Source: Rickettsiaceae bacterium
Lineage (GTDB): Bacteria; Pseudomonadota; Alphaproteobacteria; Rickettsiales; Rickettsiaceae
Assembly: GCA_030731565.1 (NCBI GenBank)
Contig: JANQTT010000035.1
Span: 1 to 6,093 of the forward strand
DNA length: 6,093 nt
Direction of reading: 5' to 3'
In this document: one piece after another, positions 1 to 6,093 of the stretch
Position numbering within the stretch: the first letter of the stretch is position 1
How the letters are laid out: the number at the start of each line of letters is the position of its first letter
Made by a program: the position numbers and the translations under genes
Notes under the pieces: model-generated
Told to the model about the DNA's origin: nothing
Seen by the model: the letters and a program-made list of their open reading frames with translations, nothing else
Database searches by the model: none

Positions 1-171
1 ATATAGTATAGCTGATAATATTTAAAGGAAGAGAAAGAAGTGAGTTATTATATAATATGTCTATAGTTGTTTAGCACTGCCGGATAATCTACAACAAAAT
101 TATTGACGAATGGTTTTAAATTGTGTATGGTACGCATCTAGCCAGATAACATTTAGGTTAGGTTCAAAATT
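1..171. other. AT-rich leader region before tlc, no gene seen
   Basis: No supportable coding region is present: forward frames are closed by early stops (for example TAG at 4-6 and TAA at 23-25), and no start codon opens a reading frame of useful length. The seven sense codons before TAA at 23-25 could be the tail of an upstream gene, but this cannot be shown from so little sequence. The stretch holds the promoter candidate at 103-131, a TTAGG doublet at 153-162 next to the tlc start, and an imperfect 9-bp direct repeat (GCCGGATAA near 79 and GCCAGATAA near 141). No tRNA or hairpin terminator is visible. Confidence 0.6.
103..131 (+). promoter_or_regulatory. Candidate sigma70 promoter of tlc
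   Basis: TTGACG at 103-108 matches five of six bases of the -35 consensus. It is followed by exactly 17 bp and then TATGGT at 126-131, which matches four of six of the -10 consensus. Transcription would begin near 138, leaving a leader of about 34 nt that contains the AGG at 160-162, nine bases before the tlc ATG. Position and spacing are good, but AT-rich DNA produces such matches by chance, so this is an inference. Confidence 0.5.
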
Positions 172-1737
172 ATGAAGGATTTCTCAGAGAAAAGTTTGCA
201 AACTAGCAATGCTCCAGAGGTTCTTCCCCCCCCATCTAAATTCGGACAAATTCTTGACTATATTTGGCCAATTTCCAGATCTGAGGTGCCAAAGTTTCTT
301 TTTATAACTTTATTGATGTTTTGTATTTTAGGAATACAAAATTTAATCCGTGCAATGAAAGATAGTGTCATTAATACTATGATTGGCACTGAGACTATTT
401 CTTTCTTGAAATTTTGGGGCGTATTGCCGGCTGCTTTCTTGATAACTATTGGGTATGTAAAGCTCGTAAGCGTAATGAAAGGTGAAAATATCTTTTATCT
501 GGTTATGTCTACGTTCCTTAGCTTTTTTCTATTATTTGCATTTTTCTTATACCCGAATCATGAAATGATCCATTTGAATTCAGGAACAGTAGAAAAATTA
601 GTTGCAAGCTATCCGAATTTAAAATGGTTTATTCTACTATTTTCTAAATGGAGTTTTTCTCTGTTCTATATTATTGCAGAACTATGGCCAAACGCTATTT
701 TTGCGCTTTTATTTTGGCAATTCGTAAATAAAATCACTACTGTTGATGAGTCAAAGAGGTTTTACCCGTTATTTGGTTTGCTTGGTCAGACAGGGTTGTA
801 TTTGTCAGGAACTTTCTTAATCAATTTGCCCGCAATGAACGATTATCTTGTACAGGCGTTTAATTTGGCCCTGCCAAGAAGCGTTATTTCAATTCAGTTA
901 GTTATATCAGTTGTCACTATTTTAGGGATAATAGGTTTAATAGCTTTTTGGGTATTGAATAACAAAATACTTGATATAGCTGAAACAGAAAATTTGCAGT
1001 TTAGGGTTAAGAAAAATCAGATGGGAATTAAAGAAAGTTTTCAAATGGTTATTAGCTCGCGTTATATAAGATTAATTACTGTTTTACTTTTTACTTATGG
1101 CCTTGCCATTAATTTAGTAGAAGGGCCATGGAAAGCTGAAGCGGCCCAGATTTATAAAACTCCTACAGAATTTGCTGCGTTTGTTGGTAATTACTTAAGC
1201 TATACTGGTATTCTGACGATTATTTTTGTTCTGCTTGGGTCAAATATAGTAAGGCGCCTCGGCTGGCTTTCTGCGGCTATTATTACTCCGTTTATGGTCT
1301 TAGTAACTGGTTTAGCTTTTTTCTGCGTAGCGAATTTCGATCCAGTTGCGACCTTTATGATGCTTTCTTTTTCCTTTTCTGATCCGATAATGCTGGCAAT
1401 TATTATTGGAGCTGTGCAAAATGTTCTGAGTAAATCCAGTAAATATACGTTGTTTGACTCGACTAAAGAAATGTCATATGTTCCTCTTGATGAGCAGTTA
1501 AAGACAAGAGGTAAAGCTGCTGCAGATATGATTGGAACAAAACTGGGAAAATCAGCCAGTGCATTGCTACAATCAATGATATTTATCATTATCCCATCAG
1601 CAACATATACTTCTATATCTCCGTTTTTAATGGTAGTATTTACAATCATCTGTGTAATATGGATCTGGGCAGTTATTGAGTTGAATAAAGAATATAAACT
1701 TGCTTGCAGAGGTAGGGGGGAAGAAAATATATTTTAA
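172..1737 (+). CDS. tlc: ATP/ADP translocase (Tlc/NTT nucleotide carrier)
   Basis: Inner-membrane nucleotide transporter of the Tlc/NTT family, found in Rickettsiales, Chlamydiae and plastids. Its classic member exchanges host ATP for bacterial ADP. The 521-residue product is near the usual ~500 and is very hydrophobic, with about 12 membrane segments (first near 42-57, last near 483-503). Family-like blocks are LIRAMKDSVINTMIG (58-72), AELWPN (169-174) running into DESKRFYPLFGLLGQTG (192-208), NLVEGPWKAEA (314-324), and a charged block at 424-467 containing LFDSTKEMSYVPLDE and GKAAADMIGTKLGKS. By position, K63, E170, E317 and K448 could match the charged residues important in plant NTTs, but I did not align them. 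The start is the ATG at 172, with AGG nine bases upstream. Family paralogues differ in substrate (ATP/ADP, other NTPs, NAD), so exchange of ATP for ADP is the likely but unproven activity. Codons 19-21 contain a C8 run. The gene overlaps the next by one base. Confidence 0.93.
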   Translation: MKDFSEKSLQTSNAPEVLPPPSKFGQILDYIWPISRSEVPKFLFITLLMFCILGIQNLIRAMKDSVINTMIGTETISFLKFWGVLPAAFLITIGYVKLVSVMKGENIFYLVMSTFLSFFLLFAFFLYPNHEMIHLNSGTVEKLVASYPNLKWFILLFSKWSFSLFYIIAELWPNAIFALLFWQFVNKITTVDESKRFYPLFGLLGQTGLYLSGTFLINLPAMNDYLVQAFNLALPRSVISIQLVISVVTILGIIGLIAFWVLNNKILDIAETENLQFRVKKNQMGIKESFQMVISSRYIRLITVLLFTYGLAINLVEGPWKAEAAQIYKTPTEFAAFVGNYLSYTGILTIIFVLLGSNIVRRLGWLSAAIITPFMVLVTGLAFFCVANFDPVATFMMLSFSFSDPIMLAIIIGAVQNVLSKSSKYTLFDSTKEMSYVPLDEQLKTRGKAAADMIGTKLGKSASALLQSMIFIIIPSATYTSISPFLMVVFTIICVIWIWAVIELNKEYKLACRGRGEENIF

Positions 1738-2390
1738 TGAATGAAAAATTGCCAATTTTATATTCATTTAGAAGATGTCCTTATGCAATGAGGGCAAGAA
1801 TGGCGCTGTATTATAGTGGGATTAATTGCCAGCTGCGAGAGGTATCCTTGAAAAATAAGCCATCTGCATTAATTGATATATCCCCAAAGGCTACAGTTCC
1901 GGTTATGCAGCTCCCGTGTGGGACCATAATTGATGAGAGCTTAGATATTATTTATTATGCAATAAACCAAAACGATCCAGAAGGAATAGATAATTTTTCT
2001 GCTAACTTAAGGGCGCAAATAAATGAACTTATAGCAAGTAATGATTCGTTATTTGCTTCTTTGCTTCATAAATATAAATATTTTGAAAAATATCCAGAAG
2101 GCTCGCAAAAAGCATATAGAAAGCAAATTGAAGAGGGTTTTCTGGAAAAGTATGAACAAATGCTAGAAAGGAGCGAGTACTTATTTGGACAAAAGTCCAT
2201 AGCAGATATAGCAATTTTGCCATTTATTCGTCAATTCGCTTTTGTAGACAAAGAGTGGTTTTTTGGCGGTAAGTATAAAAACCTTATTAGCTGGCTTAAT
2301 AAAACGATAGAAAGCGAAGTTTTTGATAATATTATTTTAGCAAAACACGATCCTTGGAAAAAAGGAGATGACGTTGTTTACTTTATTTAA
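1737..2390 (+). CDS. Glutathione S-transferase family protein
   Basis: Predicted cytosolic GST-fold protein of 217 residues, typical of the family. The N-terminal thioredoxin-like domain (about 5-80) has SFRRCPYAMRAR (10-21), with Cys14 at the usual position of a Cys-type active site as in omega-like GSTs. It also has the cis-proline motif TVPV (53-56, Pro55) and the glutathione-binding DES (66-68). The helical C-terminal domain (about 90-205) contains SIADIAILPFIRQF (154-167), which includes the S-x-x-D capping box of GSTs (Ser154, Asp157). The ending KHDPWKKGD looks like an intact family C-terminus. A thiol-transfer or glutathione-dependent reductase role is more likely than classical conjugation because of the Cys, but the substrate is unknown. 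The ATG at 1737 overlaps the tlc stop (TAATG). The nearest purine-rich tract (GGGGAAG, 1717-1723) is 13 bases away, longer than usual, so translation probably depends on coupling to tlc. The gene ends at TAA. Confidence 0.85.
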   Translation: MNEKLPILYSFRRCPYAMRARMALYYSGINCQLREVSLKNKPSALIDISPKATVPVMQLPCGTIIDESLDIIYYAINQNDPEGIDNFSANLRAQINELIASNDSLFASLLHKYKYFEKYPEGSQKAYRKQIEEGFLEKYEQMLERSEYLFGQKSIADIAILPFIRQFAFVDKEWFFGGKYKNLISWLNKTIESEVFDNIILAKHDPWKKGDDVVYFI

Positions 2391-2409
2391 GCTTCTCTTT
2401 GGAATTTTA

Positions 2410-2438
2410 TTGAAAAATACTTATAGATTTTGTATATA
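2410..2438 (+). promoter_or_regulatory. Candidate sigma70 promoter of ppdK
   Basis: TTGAAA at 2410-2415 matches five of six of the -35 consensus. A 17-bp spacer follows, then TATATA at 2433-2438, which matches four of six of the -10 consensus. Transcription would start near 2445 and give a leader of about 135 nt, which would include both inverted repeats. The region is very AT-rich, so a chance match is possible. No better-spaced pair was found closer to the ppdK start. Confidence 0.4.
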
Positions 2439-2480
2439 TGAGGCATAATAAATTTGCTTATGAATCATGATGACGTAGCC

Positions 2481-2494
2481 ATTTGCTTGCAAAT
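2481..2494. repeat. Short inverted repeat, 6-bp arms around TT
   Basis: ATTTGC (2481-2486) and GCAAAT (2489-2494) are perfect inverted copies separated by TT. The first arm repeats part of AATTTGC at 2451-2457, which is itself the inverse of GCAAATT at 2489-2495. The two-base loop is too tight for a stable RNA hairpin, so a protein-binding site is more plausible than a terminator. Its position between the promoter candidate and ppdK would suit an operator, but this is speculative. Confidence 0.3.
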
Positions 2495-2511
2495 TACATA
2501 TCGCTTCTGTC

Positions 2512-2531
2512 ATGGATTTATTTAAATCTAT
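2512..2531. repeat. AT-rich inverted repeat upstream of ppdK
   Basis: GATTTA (2515-2520) and TAAATC (2523-2528) are perfect inverted copies around TT. Pairing extends to 2512 and 2531 if one G-T pair is allowed, giving arms of nine bases. The stem is AT-rich and has no following T tract, so it does not look like an intrinsic terminator. It has the same TT-centred design as the repeat 20 bases upstream, and both lie within the inferred leader of ppdK. Confidence 0.3.
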
Positions 2532-2579
2532 TGTATTAAATATTCTTATTTACACGCTTGATTTTGAGAGAATTCATCA

Positions 2580-5240
2580 ATGAATAAATTAATATATTAT
2601 TTCGGTTGTGGTAGTGCTGAAGGCGATGCTTCCATGAAAAATATCCTTGGAGGCAAGGGCGCTAATTTAGCTCAAATGTGTAAATTAGGTTTACCAATTC
2701 CTCCGGGTTTTACGATTTCTACTTCTTTATGCCATTCAAGTGCAGAAAAACAGTCGCATTTTACTCCTAAGTTTGAAGAAGTAATTAAGCAATATATAAA
2801 GCAGCTAGAAAAGGATACAAAAAAGGAGTTTGGTTCAAACAACAATCCGCTTTTACTATCGGTGCGTTCTGGTGCTAAGGTTTCTATGCCTGGCATGATG
2901 GATACTATTTTAAACCTAGGGATGAACGATGAAACGGCAAAAGCATTAGCACACAAAACGCAAAACCCTCGTTTTGCATATGATAGCTACAGACGTTTTT
3001 TGGAAATGTACGGTAACGTCGTATTAGGCATTTCTAGCTACCTATTTGAAGAAGTTTTTGAAAATCATAAAGGAAATAATAACATTATTAAGGATAGTGA
3101 TGTAACTATCGAAGTTCTTTATGAAATAGTAGAAGATTTTAAAAAAATTATCGAAAAGCAAATAAGAAAGCCATTTGAATCAGATCCATATCTCCAGTTA
3201 AAAGCGGCAATTGAAGCGGTATGGAAGTCTTGGAATTGCCCACGTGCAATAGCTTATCGTAAAATTAATAATATTAGTGATGATATTGGGACGGCTGTGA
3301 ATGTGCAATCTATGGTATTTGGTAATAAAGGAGAGAGCTCTGCTACTGGAGTAATTTTTACTAGGGACCCTTCTGATGGTAACAAAAAGATATTTGGTGA
3401 ATTCCTGGTTAATGCGCAAGGCGAAGACGTAGTAGCAGGAGTCAGAACACCTGCACCAATTATAGCTAATAATTCTGGCGATGGAAGTTCTATGCAAGAA
3501 TGCATGCCAAAACAATATGATGAACTCGTAAGTGTATGCAAAAAATTGGAAGAACACTTTAAAGATATGCAGGATATTGAGTTTACAATCGAAGAAGGAA
3601 AGCTTTATATTTTGCAAACAAGAAGTGGCAAAAGAGCAGCAGCAGCAGCAATAAAAATTGCAGTTGACATGGTTGCAGAAGGGATGATTTCAAAAGAGGA
3701 GGCGCTTATGCGTATTGATCCTGAATCACTCAACCAATTGCTTCATACGGCAATTGATTATTCTGCGAATCCAAACGTTATAGCAACTGGCCTACCGGCT
3801 TCTCCTGGTGCGAGCAGCGGTATTGCTGTTTTTTCTCCTTTTGATGTTGAAGAATTGGCCCATCACCATAAAGTTATATTGATCAGAAACGATACCAGCC
3901 CGGAAGATATTAAGGGTATGCATTTGGCAGAAGGTATACTTACTTCTCGAGGCGGCATGACATCACATGCTGCTGTTGTAGCTAGAGGAATGGGAAAACC
4001 ATGCGTATGCGGTGTAAAAGGTTTGATAGTAAATGAAAAACAAAAATTACTAACAACTGCTAGTGGGCATAAAATCAAGCAAGGTCAGCAAATTACTATC
4101 GATGGTGGAACTGGCAAAGTTATTATCGGAGATGTGCAACTTATTCAACCCAAATTCTCTGGTGAATTTAAAACAATTTTAGAATGGGCTGACGAGATAA
4201 AAGACTTAGATGTCAGGGCAAATGCAGAAACTGCACTTGATGCTTCTGTTGCAATAGAGTTTGGTGCAGTTGGTATTGGCTTGTGTCGTACTGAACATAT
4301 GTTCTTTGATGATAATAAGATTCCTTTAGTCCGGGAAATGATTATCGCCCAAGATAGTGATCATAGGCAAAAAGCGATTGATAAGCTCAGGCCGCTGCAA
4401 ATTCATGATTTTAAATTGTTATTTGAAATTATGAATGGAAAACCGGTTAATATTCGTCTCCTTGATCCGCCATTACATGAATTTTTACCTACTGAAGAAA
4501 AAGATAAAGAAATACTTGCTGAAATTCTAAATGTGCCAATGTCTGTTATAGATCATAGGTTACATTCGCTGCATGAGCTTAATCCGATGTTAGGCCATCG
4601 TGGATGTCGTTTAGGAATTTCTTTTCCTGAAATATATATCATGCAGGTTGAAGCAATGCTTCATGCAATAAAAATTATAAAAAATGAGCAGGGTATAGAT
4701 AGTAAATTAGAATTAATGATTCCACTTATAAGTGACGTTAACGAGCTAATTAAGCTAAAAAGTCATATCAAAAAAACTATCGAAGAAATGGAAGCTAAGT
4801 ATTCAATAAAGTTTAATATAAAGCTAGGTACCATGATTGAACTACCAAGAGCTGCTCTGACTGCAAATGAAATAGCTAAACACGTAGAGTATTTTAGTTT
4901 TGGTTCAAATGACCTAACTCAGACCACATACGGTATTTCTAGAGATGATGTTGGCTCATTTTTACCAGATTATATTGAACAAAAGATTTTTAGTCATGAC
5001 CCATTTATTAAAATTGACGTTAATGGCGTTGGAGAATTAATTAAAATAGCAATTGATAGAGGAAAGAAAGCTAATAATGCAATTACTCTTGGTGTCTGCG
5101 GTGAACATGCTGGTGATCCATCTTCTATTGATTTTTTTCATGAGGCTGGTCTGGATTACATTTCCTGTTCTCCTTATAGAATTCCAATCGCAAGAGTTGC
5201 TGCAGCAAGAAGCAAAATCAAATTATCAAAAGGTATATAG
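2580..5240 (+). CDS. ppdK: Pyruvate, phosphate dikinase
   Basis: Cytosolic enzyme catalysing the reversible reaction ATP + pyruvate + Pi = AMP + PEP + PPi. In organisms with reduced glycolysis it is thought to supply PEP from pyruvate or run the reverse, ATP-forming direction. The 886 residues match the usual bacterial length. The N-terminal ATP-grasp domain (about 1-350) has [11 protein letters not shown] (23-33), SVRSGA (94-99), [12 protein letters not shown] (103-114) and LQTRSGKR (345-352). The swivelling phosphohistidine domain (about 400-515) has [17 protein letters not shown] (458-474) with catalytic His463; Thr461 is the residue phosphorylated by PPDK regulatory proteins in other species. 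The C-terminal PEP/pyruvate barrel (about 530-886) has [10 protein letters not shown] (567-576), [12 protein letters not shown] (626-637), MIELPRA (752-758), [11 protein letters not shown] (775-785) and [10 protein letters not shown] (838-847) with catalytic Cys840. All key residues I know are present, so it should be active. The ATG at 2580 gives the family's normal N-terminus and has GAGAG nine bases upstream. A run of five GCA codons (3636-3650) encodes Ala353-357. It ends in TAG, overlapping prfA by one base. Confidence 0.97.
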   Translation: MNKLIYYFGCGSAEGDASMKNILGGKGANLAQMCKLGLPIPPGFTISTSLCHSSAEKQSHFTPKFEEVIKQYIKQLEKDTKKEFGSNNNPLLLSVRSGAKVSMPGMMDTILNLGMNDETAKALAHKTQNPRFAYDSYRRFLEMYGNVVLGISSYLFEEVFENHKGNNNIIKDSDVTIEVLYEIVEDFKKIIEKQIRKPFESDPYLQLKAAIEAVWKSWNCPRAIAYRKINNISDDIGTAVNVQSMVFGNKGESSATGVIFTRDPSDGNKKIFGEFLVNAQGEDVVAGVRTPAPIIANNSGDGSSMQECMPKQYDELVSVCKKLEEHFKDMQDIEFTIEEGKLYILQTRSGKRAAAAAIKIAVDMVAEGMISKEEALMRIDPESLNQLLHTAIDYSANPNVIATGLPASPGASSGIAVFSPFDVEELAHHHKVILIRNDTSPEDIKGMHLAEGILTSRGGMTSHAAVVARGMGKPCVCGVKGLIVNEKQKLLTTASGHKIKQGQQITIDGGTGKVIIGDVQLIQPKFSGEFKTILEWADEIKDLDVRANAETALDASVAIEFGAVGIGLCRTEHMFFDDNKIPLVREMIIAQDSDHRQKAIDKLRPLQIHDFKLLFEIMNGKPVNIRLLDPPLHEFLPTEEKDKEILAEILNVPMSVIDHRLHSLHELNPMLGHRGCRLGISFPEIYIMQVEAMLHAIKIIKNEQGIDSKLELMIPLISDVNELIKLKSHIKKTIEEMEAKYSIKFNIKLGTMIELPRAALTANEIAKHVEYFSFGSNDLTQTTYGISRDDVGSFLPDYIEQKIFSHDPFIKIDVNGVGELIKIAIDRGKKANNAITLGVCGEHAGDPSSIDFFHEAGLDYISCSPYRIPIARVAAARSKIKLSKGI

Positions 5241-5242
5241 TG
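5228..5242 (+). promoter_or_regulatory. Ribosome-binding site and GTG start of prfA inside the ppdK end
   Basis: AAAAGG at 5228-5233 lies six bases before GTG at 5240-5242, a normal Shine-Dalgarno spacing. The G at 5240 is also the last base of the ppdK TAG stop (TAGTG). The prfA frame is open upstream only from 5180 (TAG at 5177-5179) and has no ATG, GTG or TTG before 5240. The first in-frame ATG is codon 63, which would remove much of domain 1. GTG is therefore the best start, with translation probably coupled to ppdK. Confidence 0.75.
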
Positions 5243-6093
5243 GCTTTTCAGGATAATCTAAATAAAATATTAGTAAGGCAAAAAGAATTGTCTGATAAAC
5301 TTTCTAGCGGCATAGCTGGTGACGAATTTGTAAAAGCTTCAAAAGAATATTCAGAGCTTGAGCCAATTGTAGAGAAAGTAATAAACTATAATAAGGCCGT
5401 GTCGGACTTAAAAGACGCTAAAGAAATGTTAGCTGAAAAAGGTCTGGATTCTGAAACTAAGCATATGATTGAAGAAGAAATCAGGGAGCTGAATTCCAGA
5501 ATACCGGATCTTGAGTATCAAGTGAAAATTGCCTTACTTCCAAAGGATGAAGCCGATAGCAAAAGTGCTATCATTGAAGTTAGAGGTGGAACAGGGGGCG
5601 AAGAAGCAGCTTTATTTGCTGCGGATTTATTTGAAATGTATCAAAGATATGCAGCGCTTAAAGGTTGGAAATTTGAGGTATTATCTATTTCTGAAATTGG
5701 AGTAGGTGGATATAAAGAGGCTTCAGCATCTATCAAAGGTGATGGGGTGTTCTCTAGGCTTAAGTTTGAATCTGGAGTCCACAGAGTGCAAAGAGTTCCA
5801 AGCACAGAATCTAGTGGCAGAATACATACATCAGCTGCAACAGTAGCTGTGCTTCCTGAAGTGGAGGAAGTGGATATAAAAATCGAGGATAAGGATTTAA
5901 GGATCGATACGTACCGTGCTTCTGGAGCTGGTGGTCAGCATGTTAATACCACGGATTCTGCAGTAAGGATAACGCATATTCCAACGGGTGTGGTAGTAGC
6001 AATCCAAGACGAAAAATCTCAGCATAAAAACAAAGCCAAAGCTCTAAAGATTATCAGGTCAAAAATATATGAAGAAGAGAGATTAGCTAGAGA
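5240..6093 (+). CDS. prfA: Peptide chain release factor 1 (3'-truncated by window edge)
   Basis: Class I release factor that recognises UAA and UAG in the ribosomal A site and triggers peptide release. The window holds 284 codons plus two bases, still open. The family is about 360 residues, so roughly 70-75 C-terminal residues lie outside. The N-terminal helical domain covers about 1-100. The core includes [19 protein letters not shown] (113-131) and [21 protein letters not shown] (156-176). [20 protein letters not shown] (181-200) contains the stop-codon-reading P-x-T motif (Pro187, Ser188, Thr189). This PxT, rather than the SPF of RF2, identifies RF1; Escherichia coli has Ala in the middle position. 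The peptidyl-hydrolysis motif GGQ is at 231-233 (bases 5930-5938) within [19 protein letters not shown]. Gln233 is the residue normally methylated by PrmC, often encoded next to prfA and possibly beyond the edge here. The GTG start shares a base with the ppdK stop. No frameshift is seen. Confidence 0.95.
   Translation, partial: MAFQDNLNKILVRQKELSDKLSSGIAGDEFVKASKEYSELEPIVEKVINYNKAVSDLKDAKEMLAEKGLDSETKHMIEEEIRELNSRIPDLEYQVKIALLPKDEADSKSAIIEVRGGTGGEEAALFAADLFEMYQRYAALKGWKFEVLSISEIGVGGYKEASASIKGDGVFSRLKFESGVHRVQRVPSTESSGRIHTSAATVAVLPEVEEVDIKIEDKDLRIDTYRASGAGGQHVNTTDSAVRITHIPTGVVVAIQDEKSQHKNKAKALKIIRSKIYEEERLAR

Larger units (their letters stand above)
2391..2579. other. 189-bp intergenic region between GST-like gene and ppdK
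   Basis: This AT-rich gap separates the two gene pairs. It contains a promoter candidate at 2410-2438, a palindromic octamer ATCATGAT (2464-2471), the 8-bp direct repeat ATTTGCTT (2452-2459 and 2481-2488), and two TT-centred inverted repeats at 2481-2494 and 2512-2531. I see no GC-rich hairpin followed by a T run, so no intrinsic terminator for the tlc-GST transcript is identified, and read-through into ppdK cannot be excluded. A GAGAG at 2566-2570, nine bases before the ppdK ATG, is the likely ribosome-binding site. No riboswitch class or tRNA was recognised. Confidence 0.6.

Noticed and set aside
47..56. Perfect TATAAT at 51-56 within palindromic ATTATATAAT
   Set aside because: No -35-like sequence lies 16-18 bp upstream on either strand and there is no extended -10 TG, so it is most simply AT-rich chance.
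1200..1649. 149-codon open frame on the minus strand inside tlc
   Set aside because: It lies wholly antisense to the well-supported tlc gene, has no recognisable motifs, and is the kind of shadow frame left by a membrane-protein gene.
2029..2223. 64-codon minus-strand frame inside the GST-like gene
   Set aside because: It is antisense to the C-terminal GST domain, with no motif and no independent support.
2438..2470. Ten-residue leader peptide before ppdK
   Set aside because: Its ATG overlaps the proposed -10 element, it has no ribosome-binding site, and it shows no run of regulatory codons or following attenuator hairpin.
2512..2531. Intrinsic terminator for the tlc-GST transcript
   Set aside because: The stem is AT-rich with a two-base loop and lacks a trailing T run, so it does not fit a Rho-independent terminator.
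3198..3617. Minus-strand frames within ppdK, including those at 2672-2956, 3254-3541 and 3863-4078
   Set aside because: All are antisense to conserved PPDK domains and overlap one another or lack any domain signal; they are shadows.
5053..5256. 67-codon + frame overlapping the end of ppdK and the start of prfA
   Set aside because: It is out of frame with both strongly supported genes, covers the PPDK active-site Cys region, and has no family resemblance.

Overview
The window is AT-rich bacterial DNA with four protein genes, all on the + strand: an ATP/ADP translocase (tlc), a glutathione S-transferase-like protein, pyruvate phosphate dikinase (ppdK) and the first 284 codons of peptide chain release factor 1 (prfA), which runs off the right edge. 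A Tlc-type nucleotide carrier together with an alphaproteobacterial-looking PPDK, in AT-rich DNA, points to an obligate intracellular alphaproteobacterium, most likely of the Rickettsiales (Rickettsia or Midichloria relatives). Holosporales-like endosymbionts remain possible. This placement is inferred from gene content and remembered family sequences, not from a database search.

Layout: bases 1-171 hold no convincing gene but carry a plausible sigma70 promoter (TTGACG, 17 bp, TATGGT) about 40 bp before tlc. tlc (172-1737) and the GST-like gene (1737-2390) share one base (TAATG) and look like a translationally coupled pair. A 189-bp gap (2391-2579) follows, with a second promoter candidate and two small TT-centred inverted repeats. 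ppdK (2580-5240) and prfA (from 5240) again share one base (TAGTG), with prfA starting at GTG. The window thus looks like two co-directional two-gene units.

Functionally, tlc would import host ATP in exchange for ADP. PPDK interconverts pyruvate + ATP + Pi with PEP + AMP + PPi, an entry to PEP in organisms with reduced glycolysis. The GST-like protein is probably a thiol-dependent redox or detoxification enzyme. RF1 terminates translation at UAG and UAA. The first three fit intracellular energy and redox metabolism; prfA is housekeeping and seems only to share a transcript with ppdK.

I found no undescribed multi-gene system. The points most worth a second look are the UAG stop of ppdK fused to the start of the gene for the factor that reads UAG, a run of eight C early in tlc, and a G6 tract at the tlc/GST junction where the GST frame is already open. 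No tRNA, rRNA, CRISPR array, insertion sequence or clear intrinsic terminator was seen.
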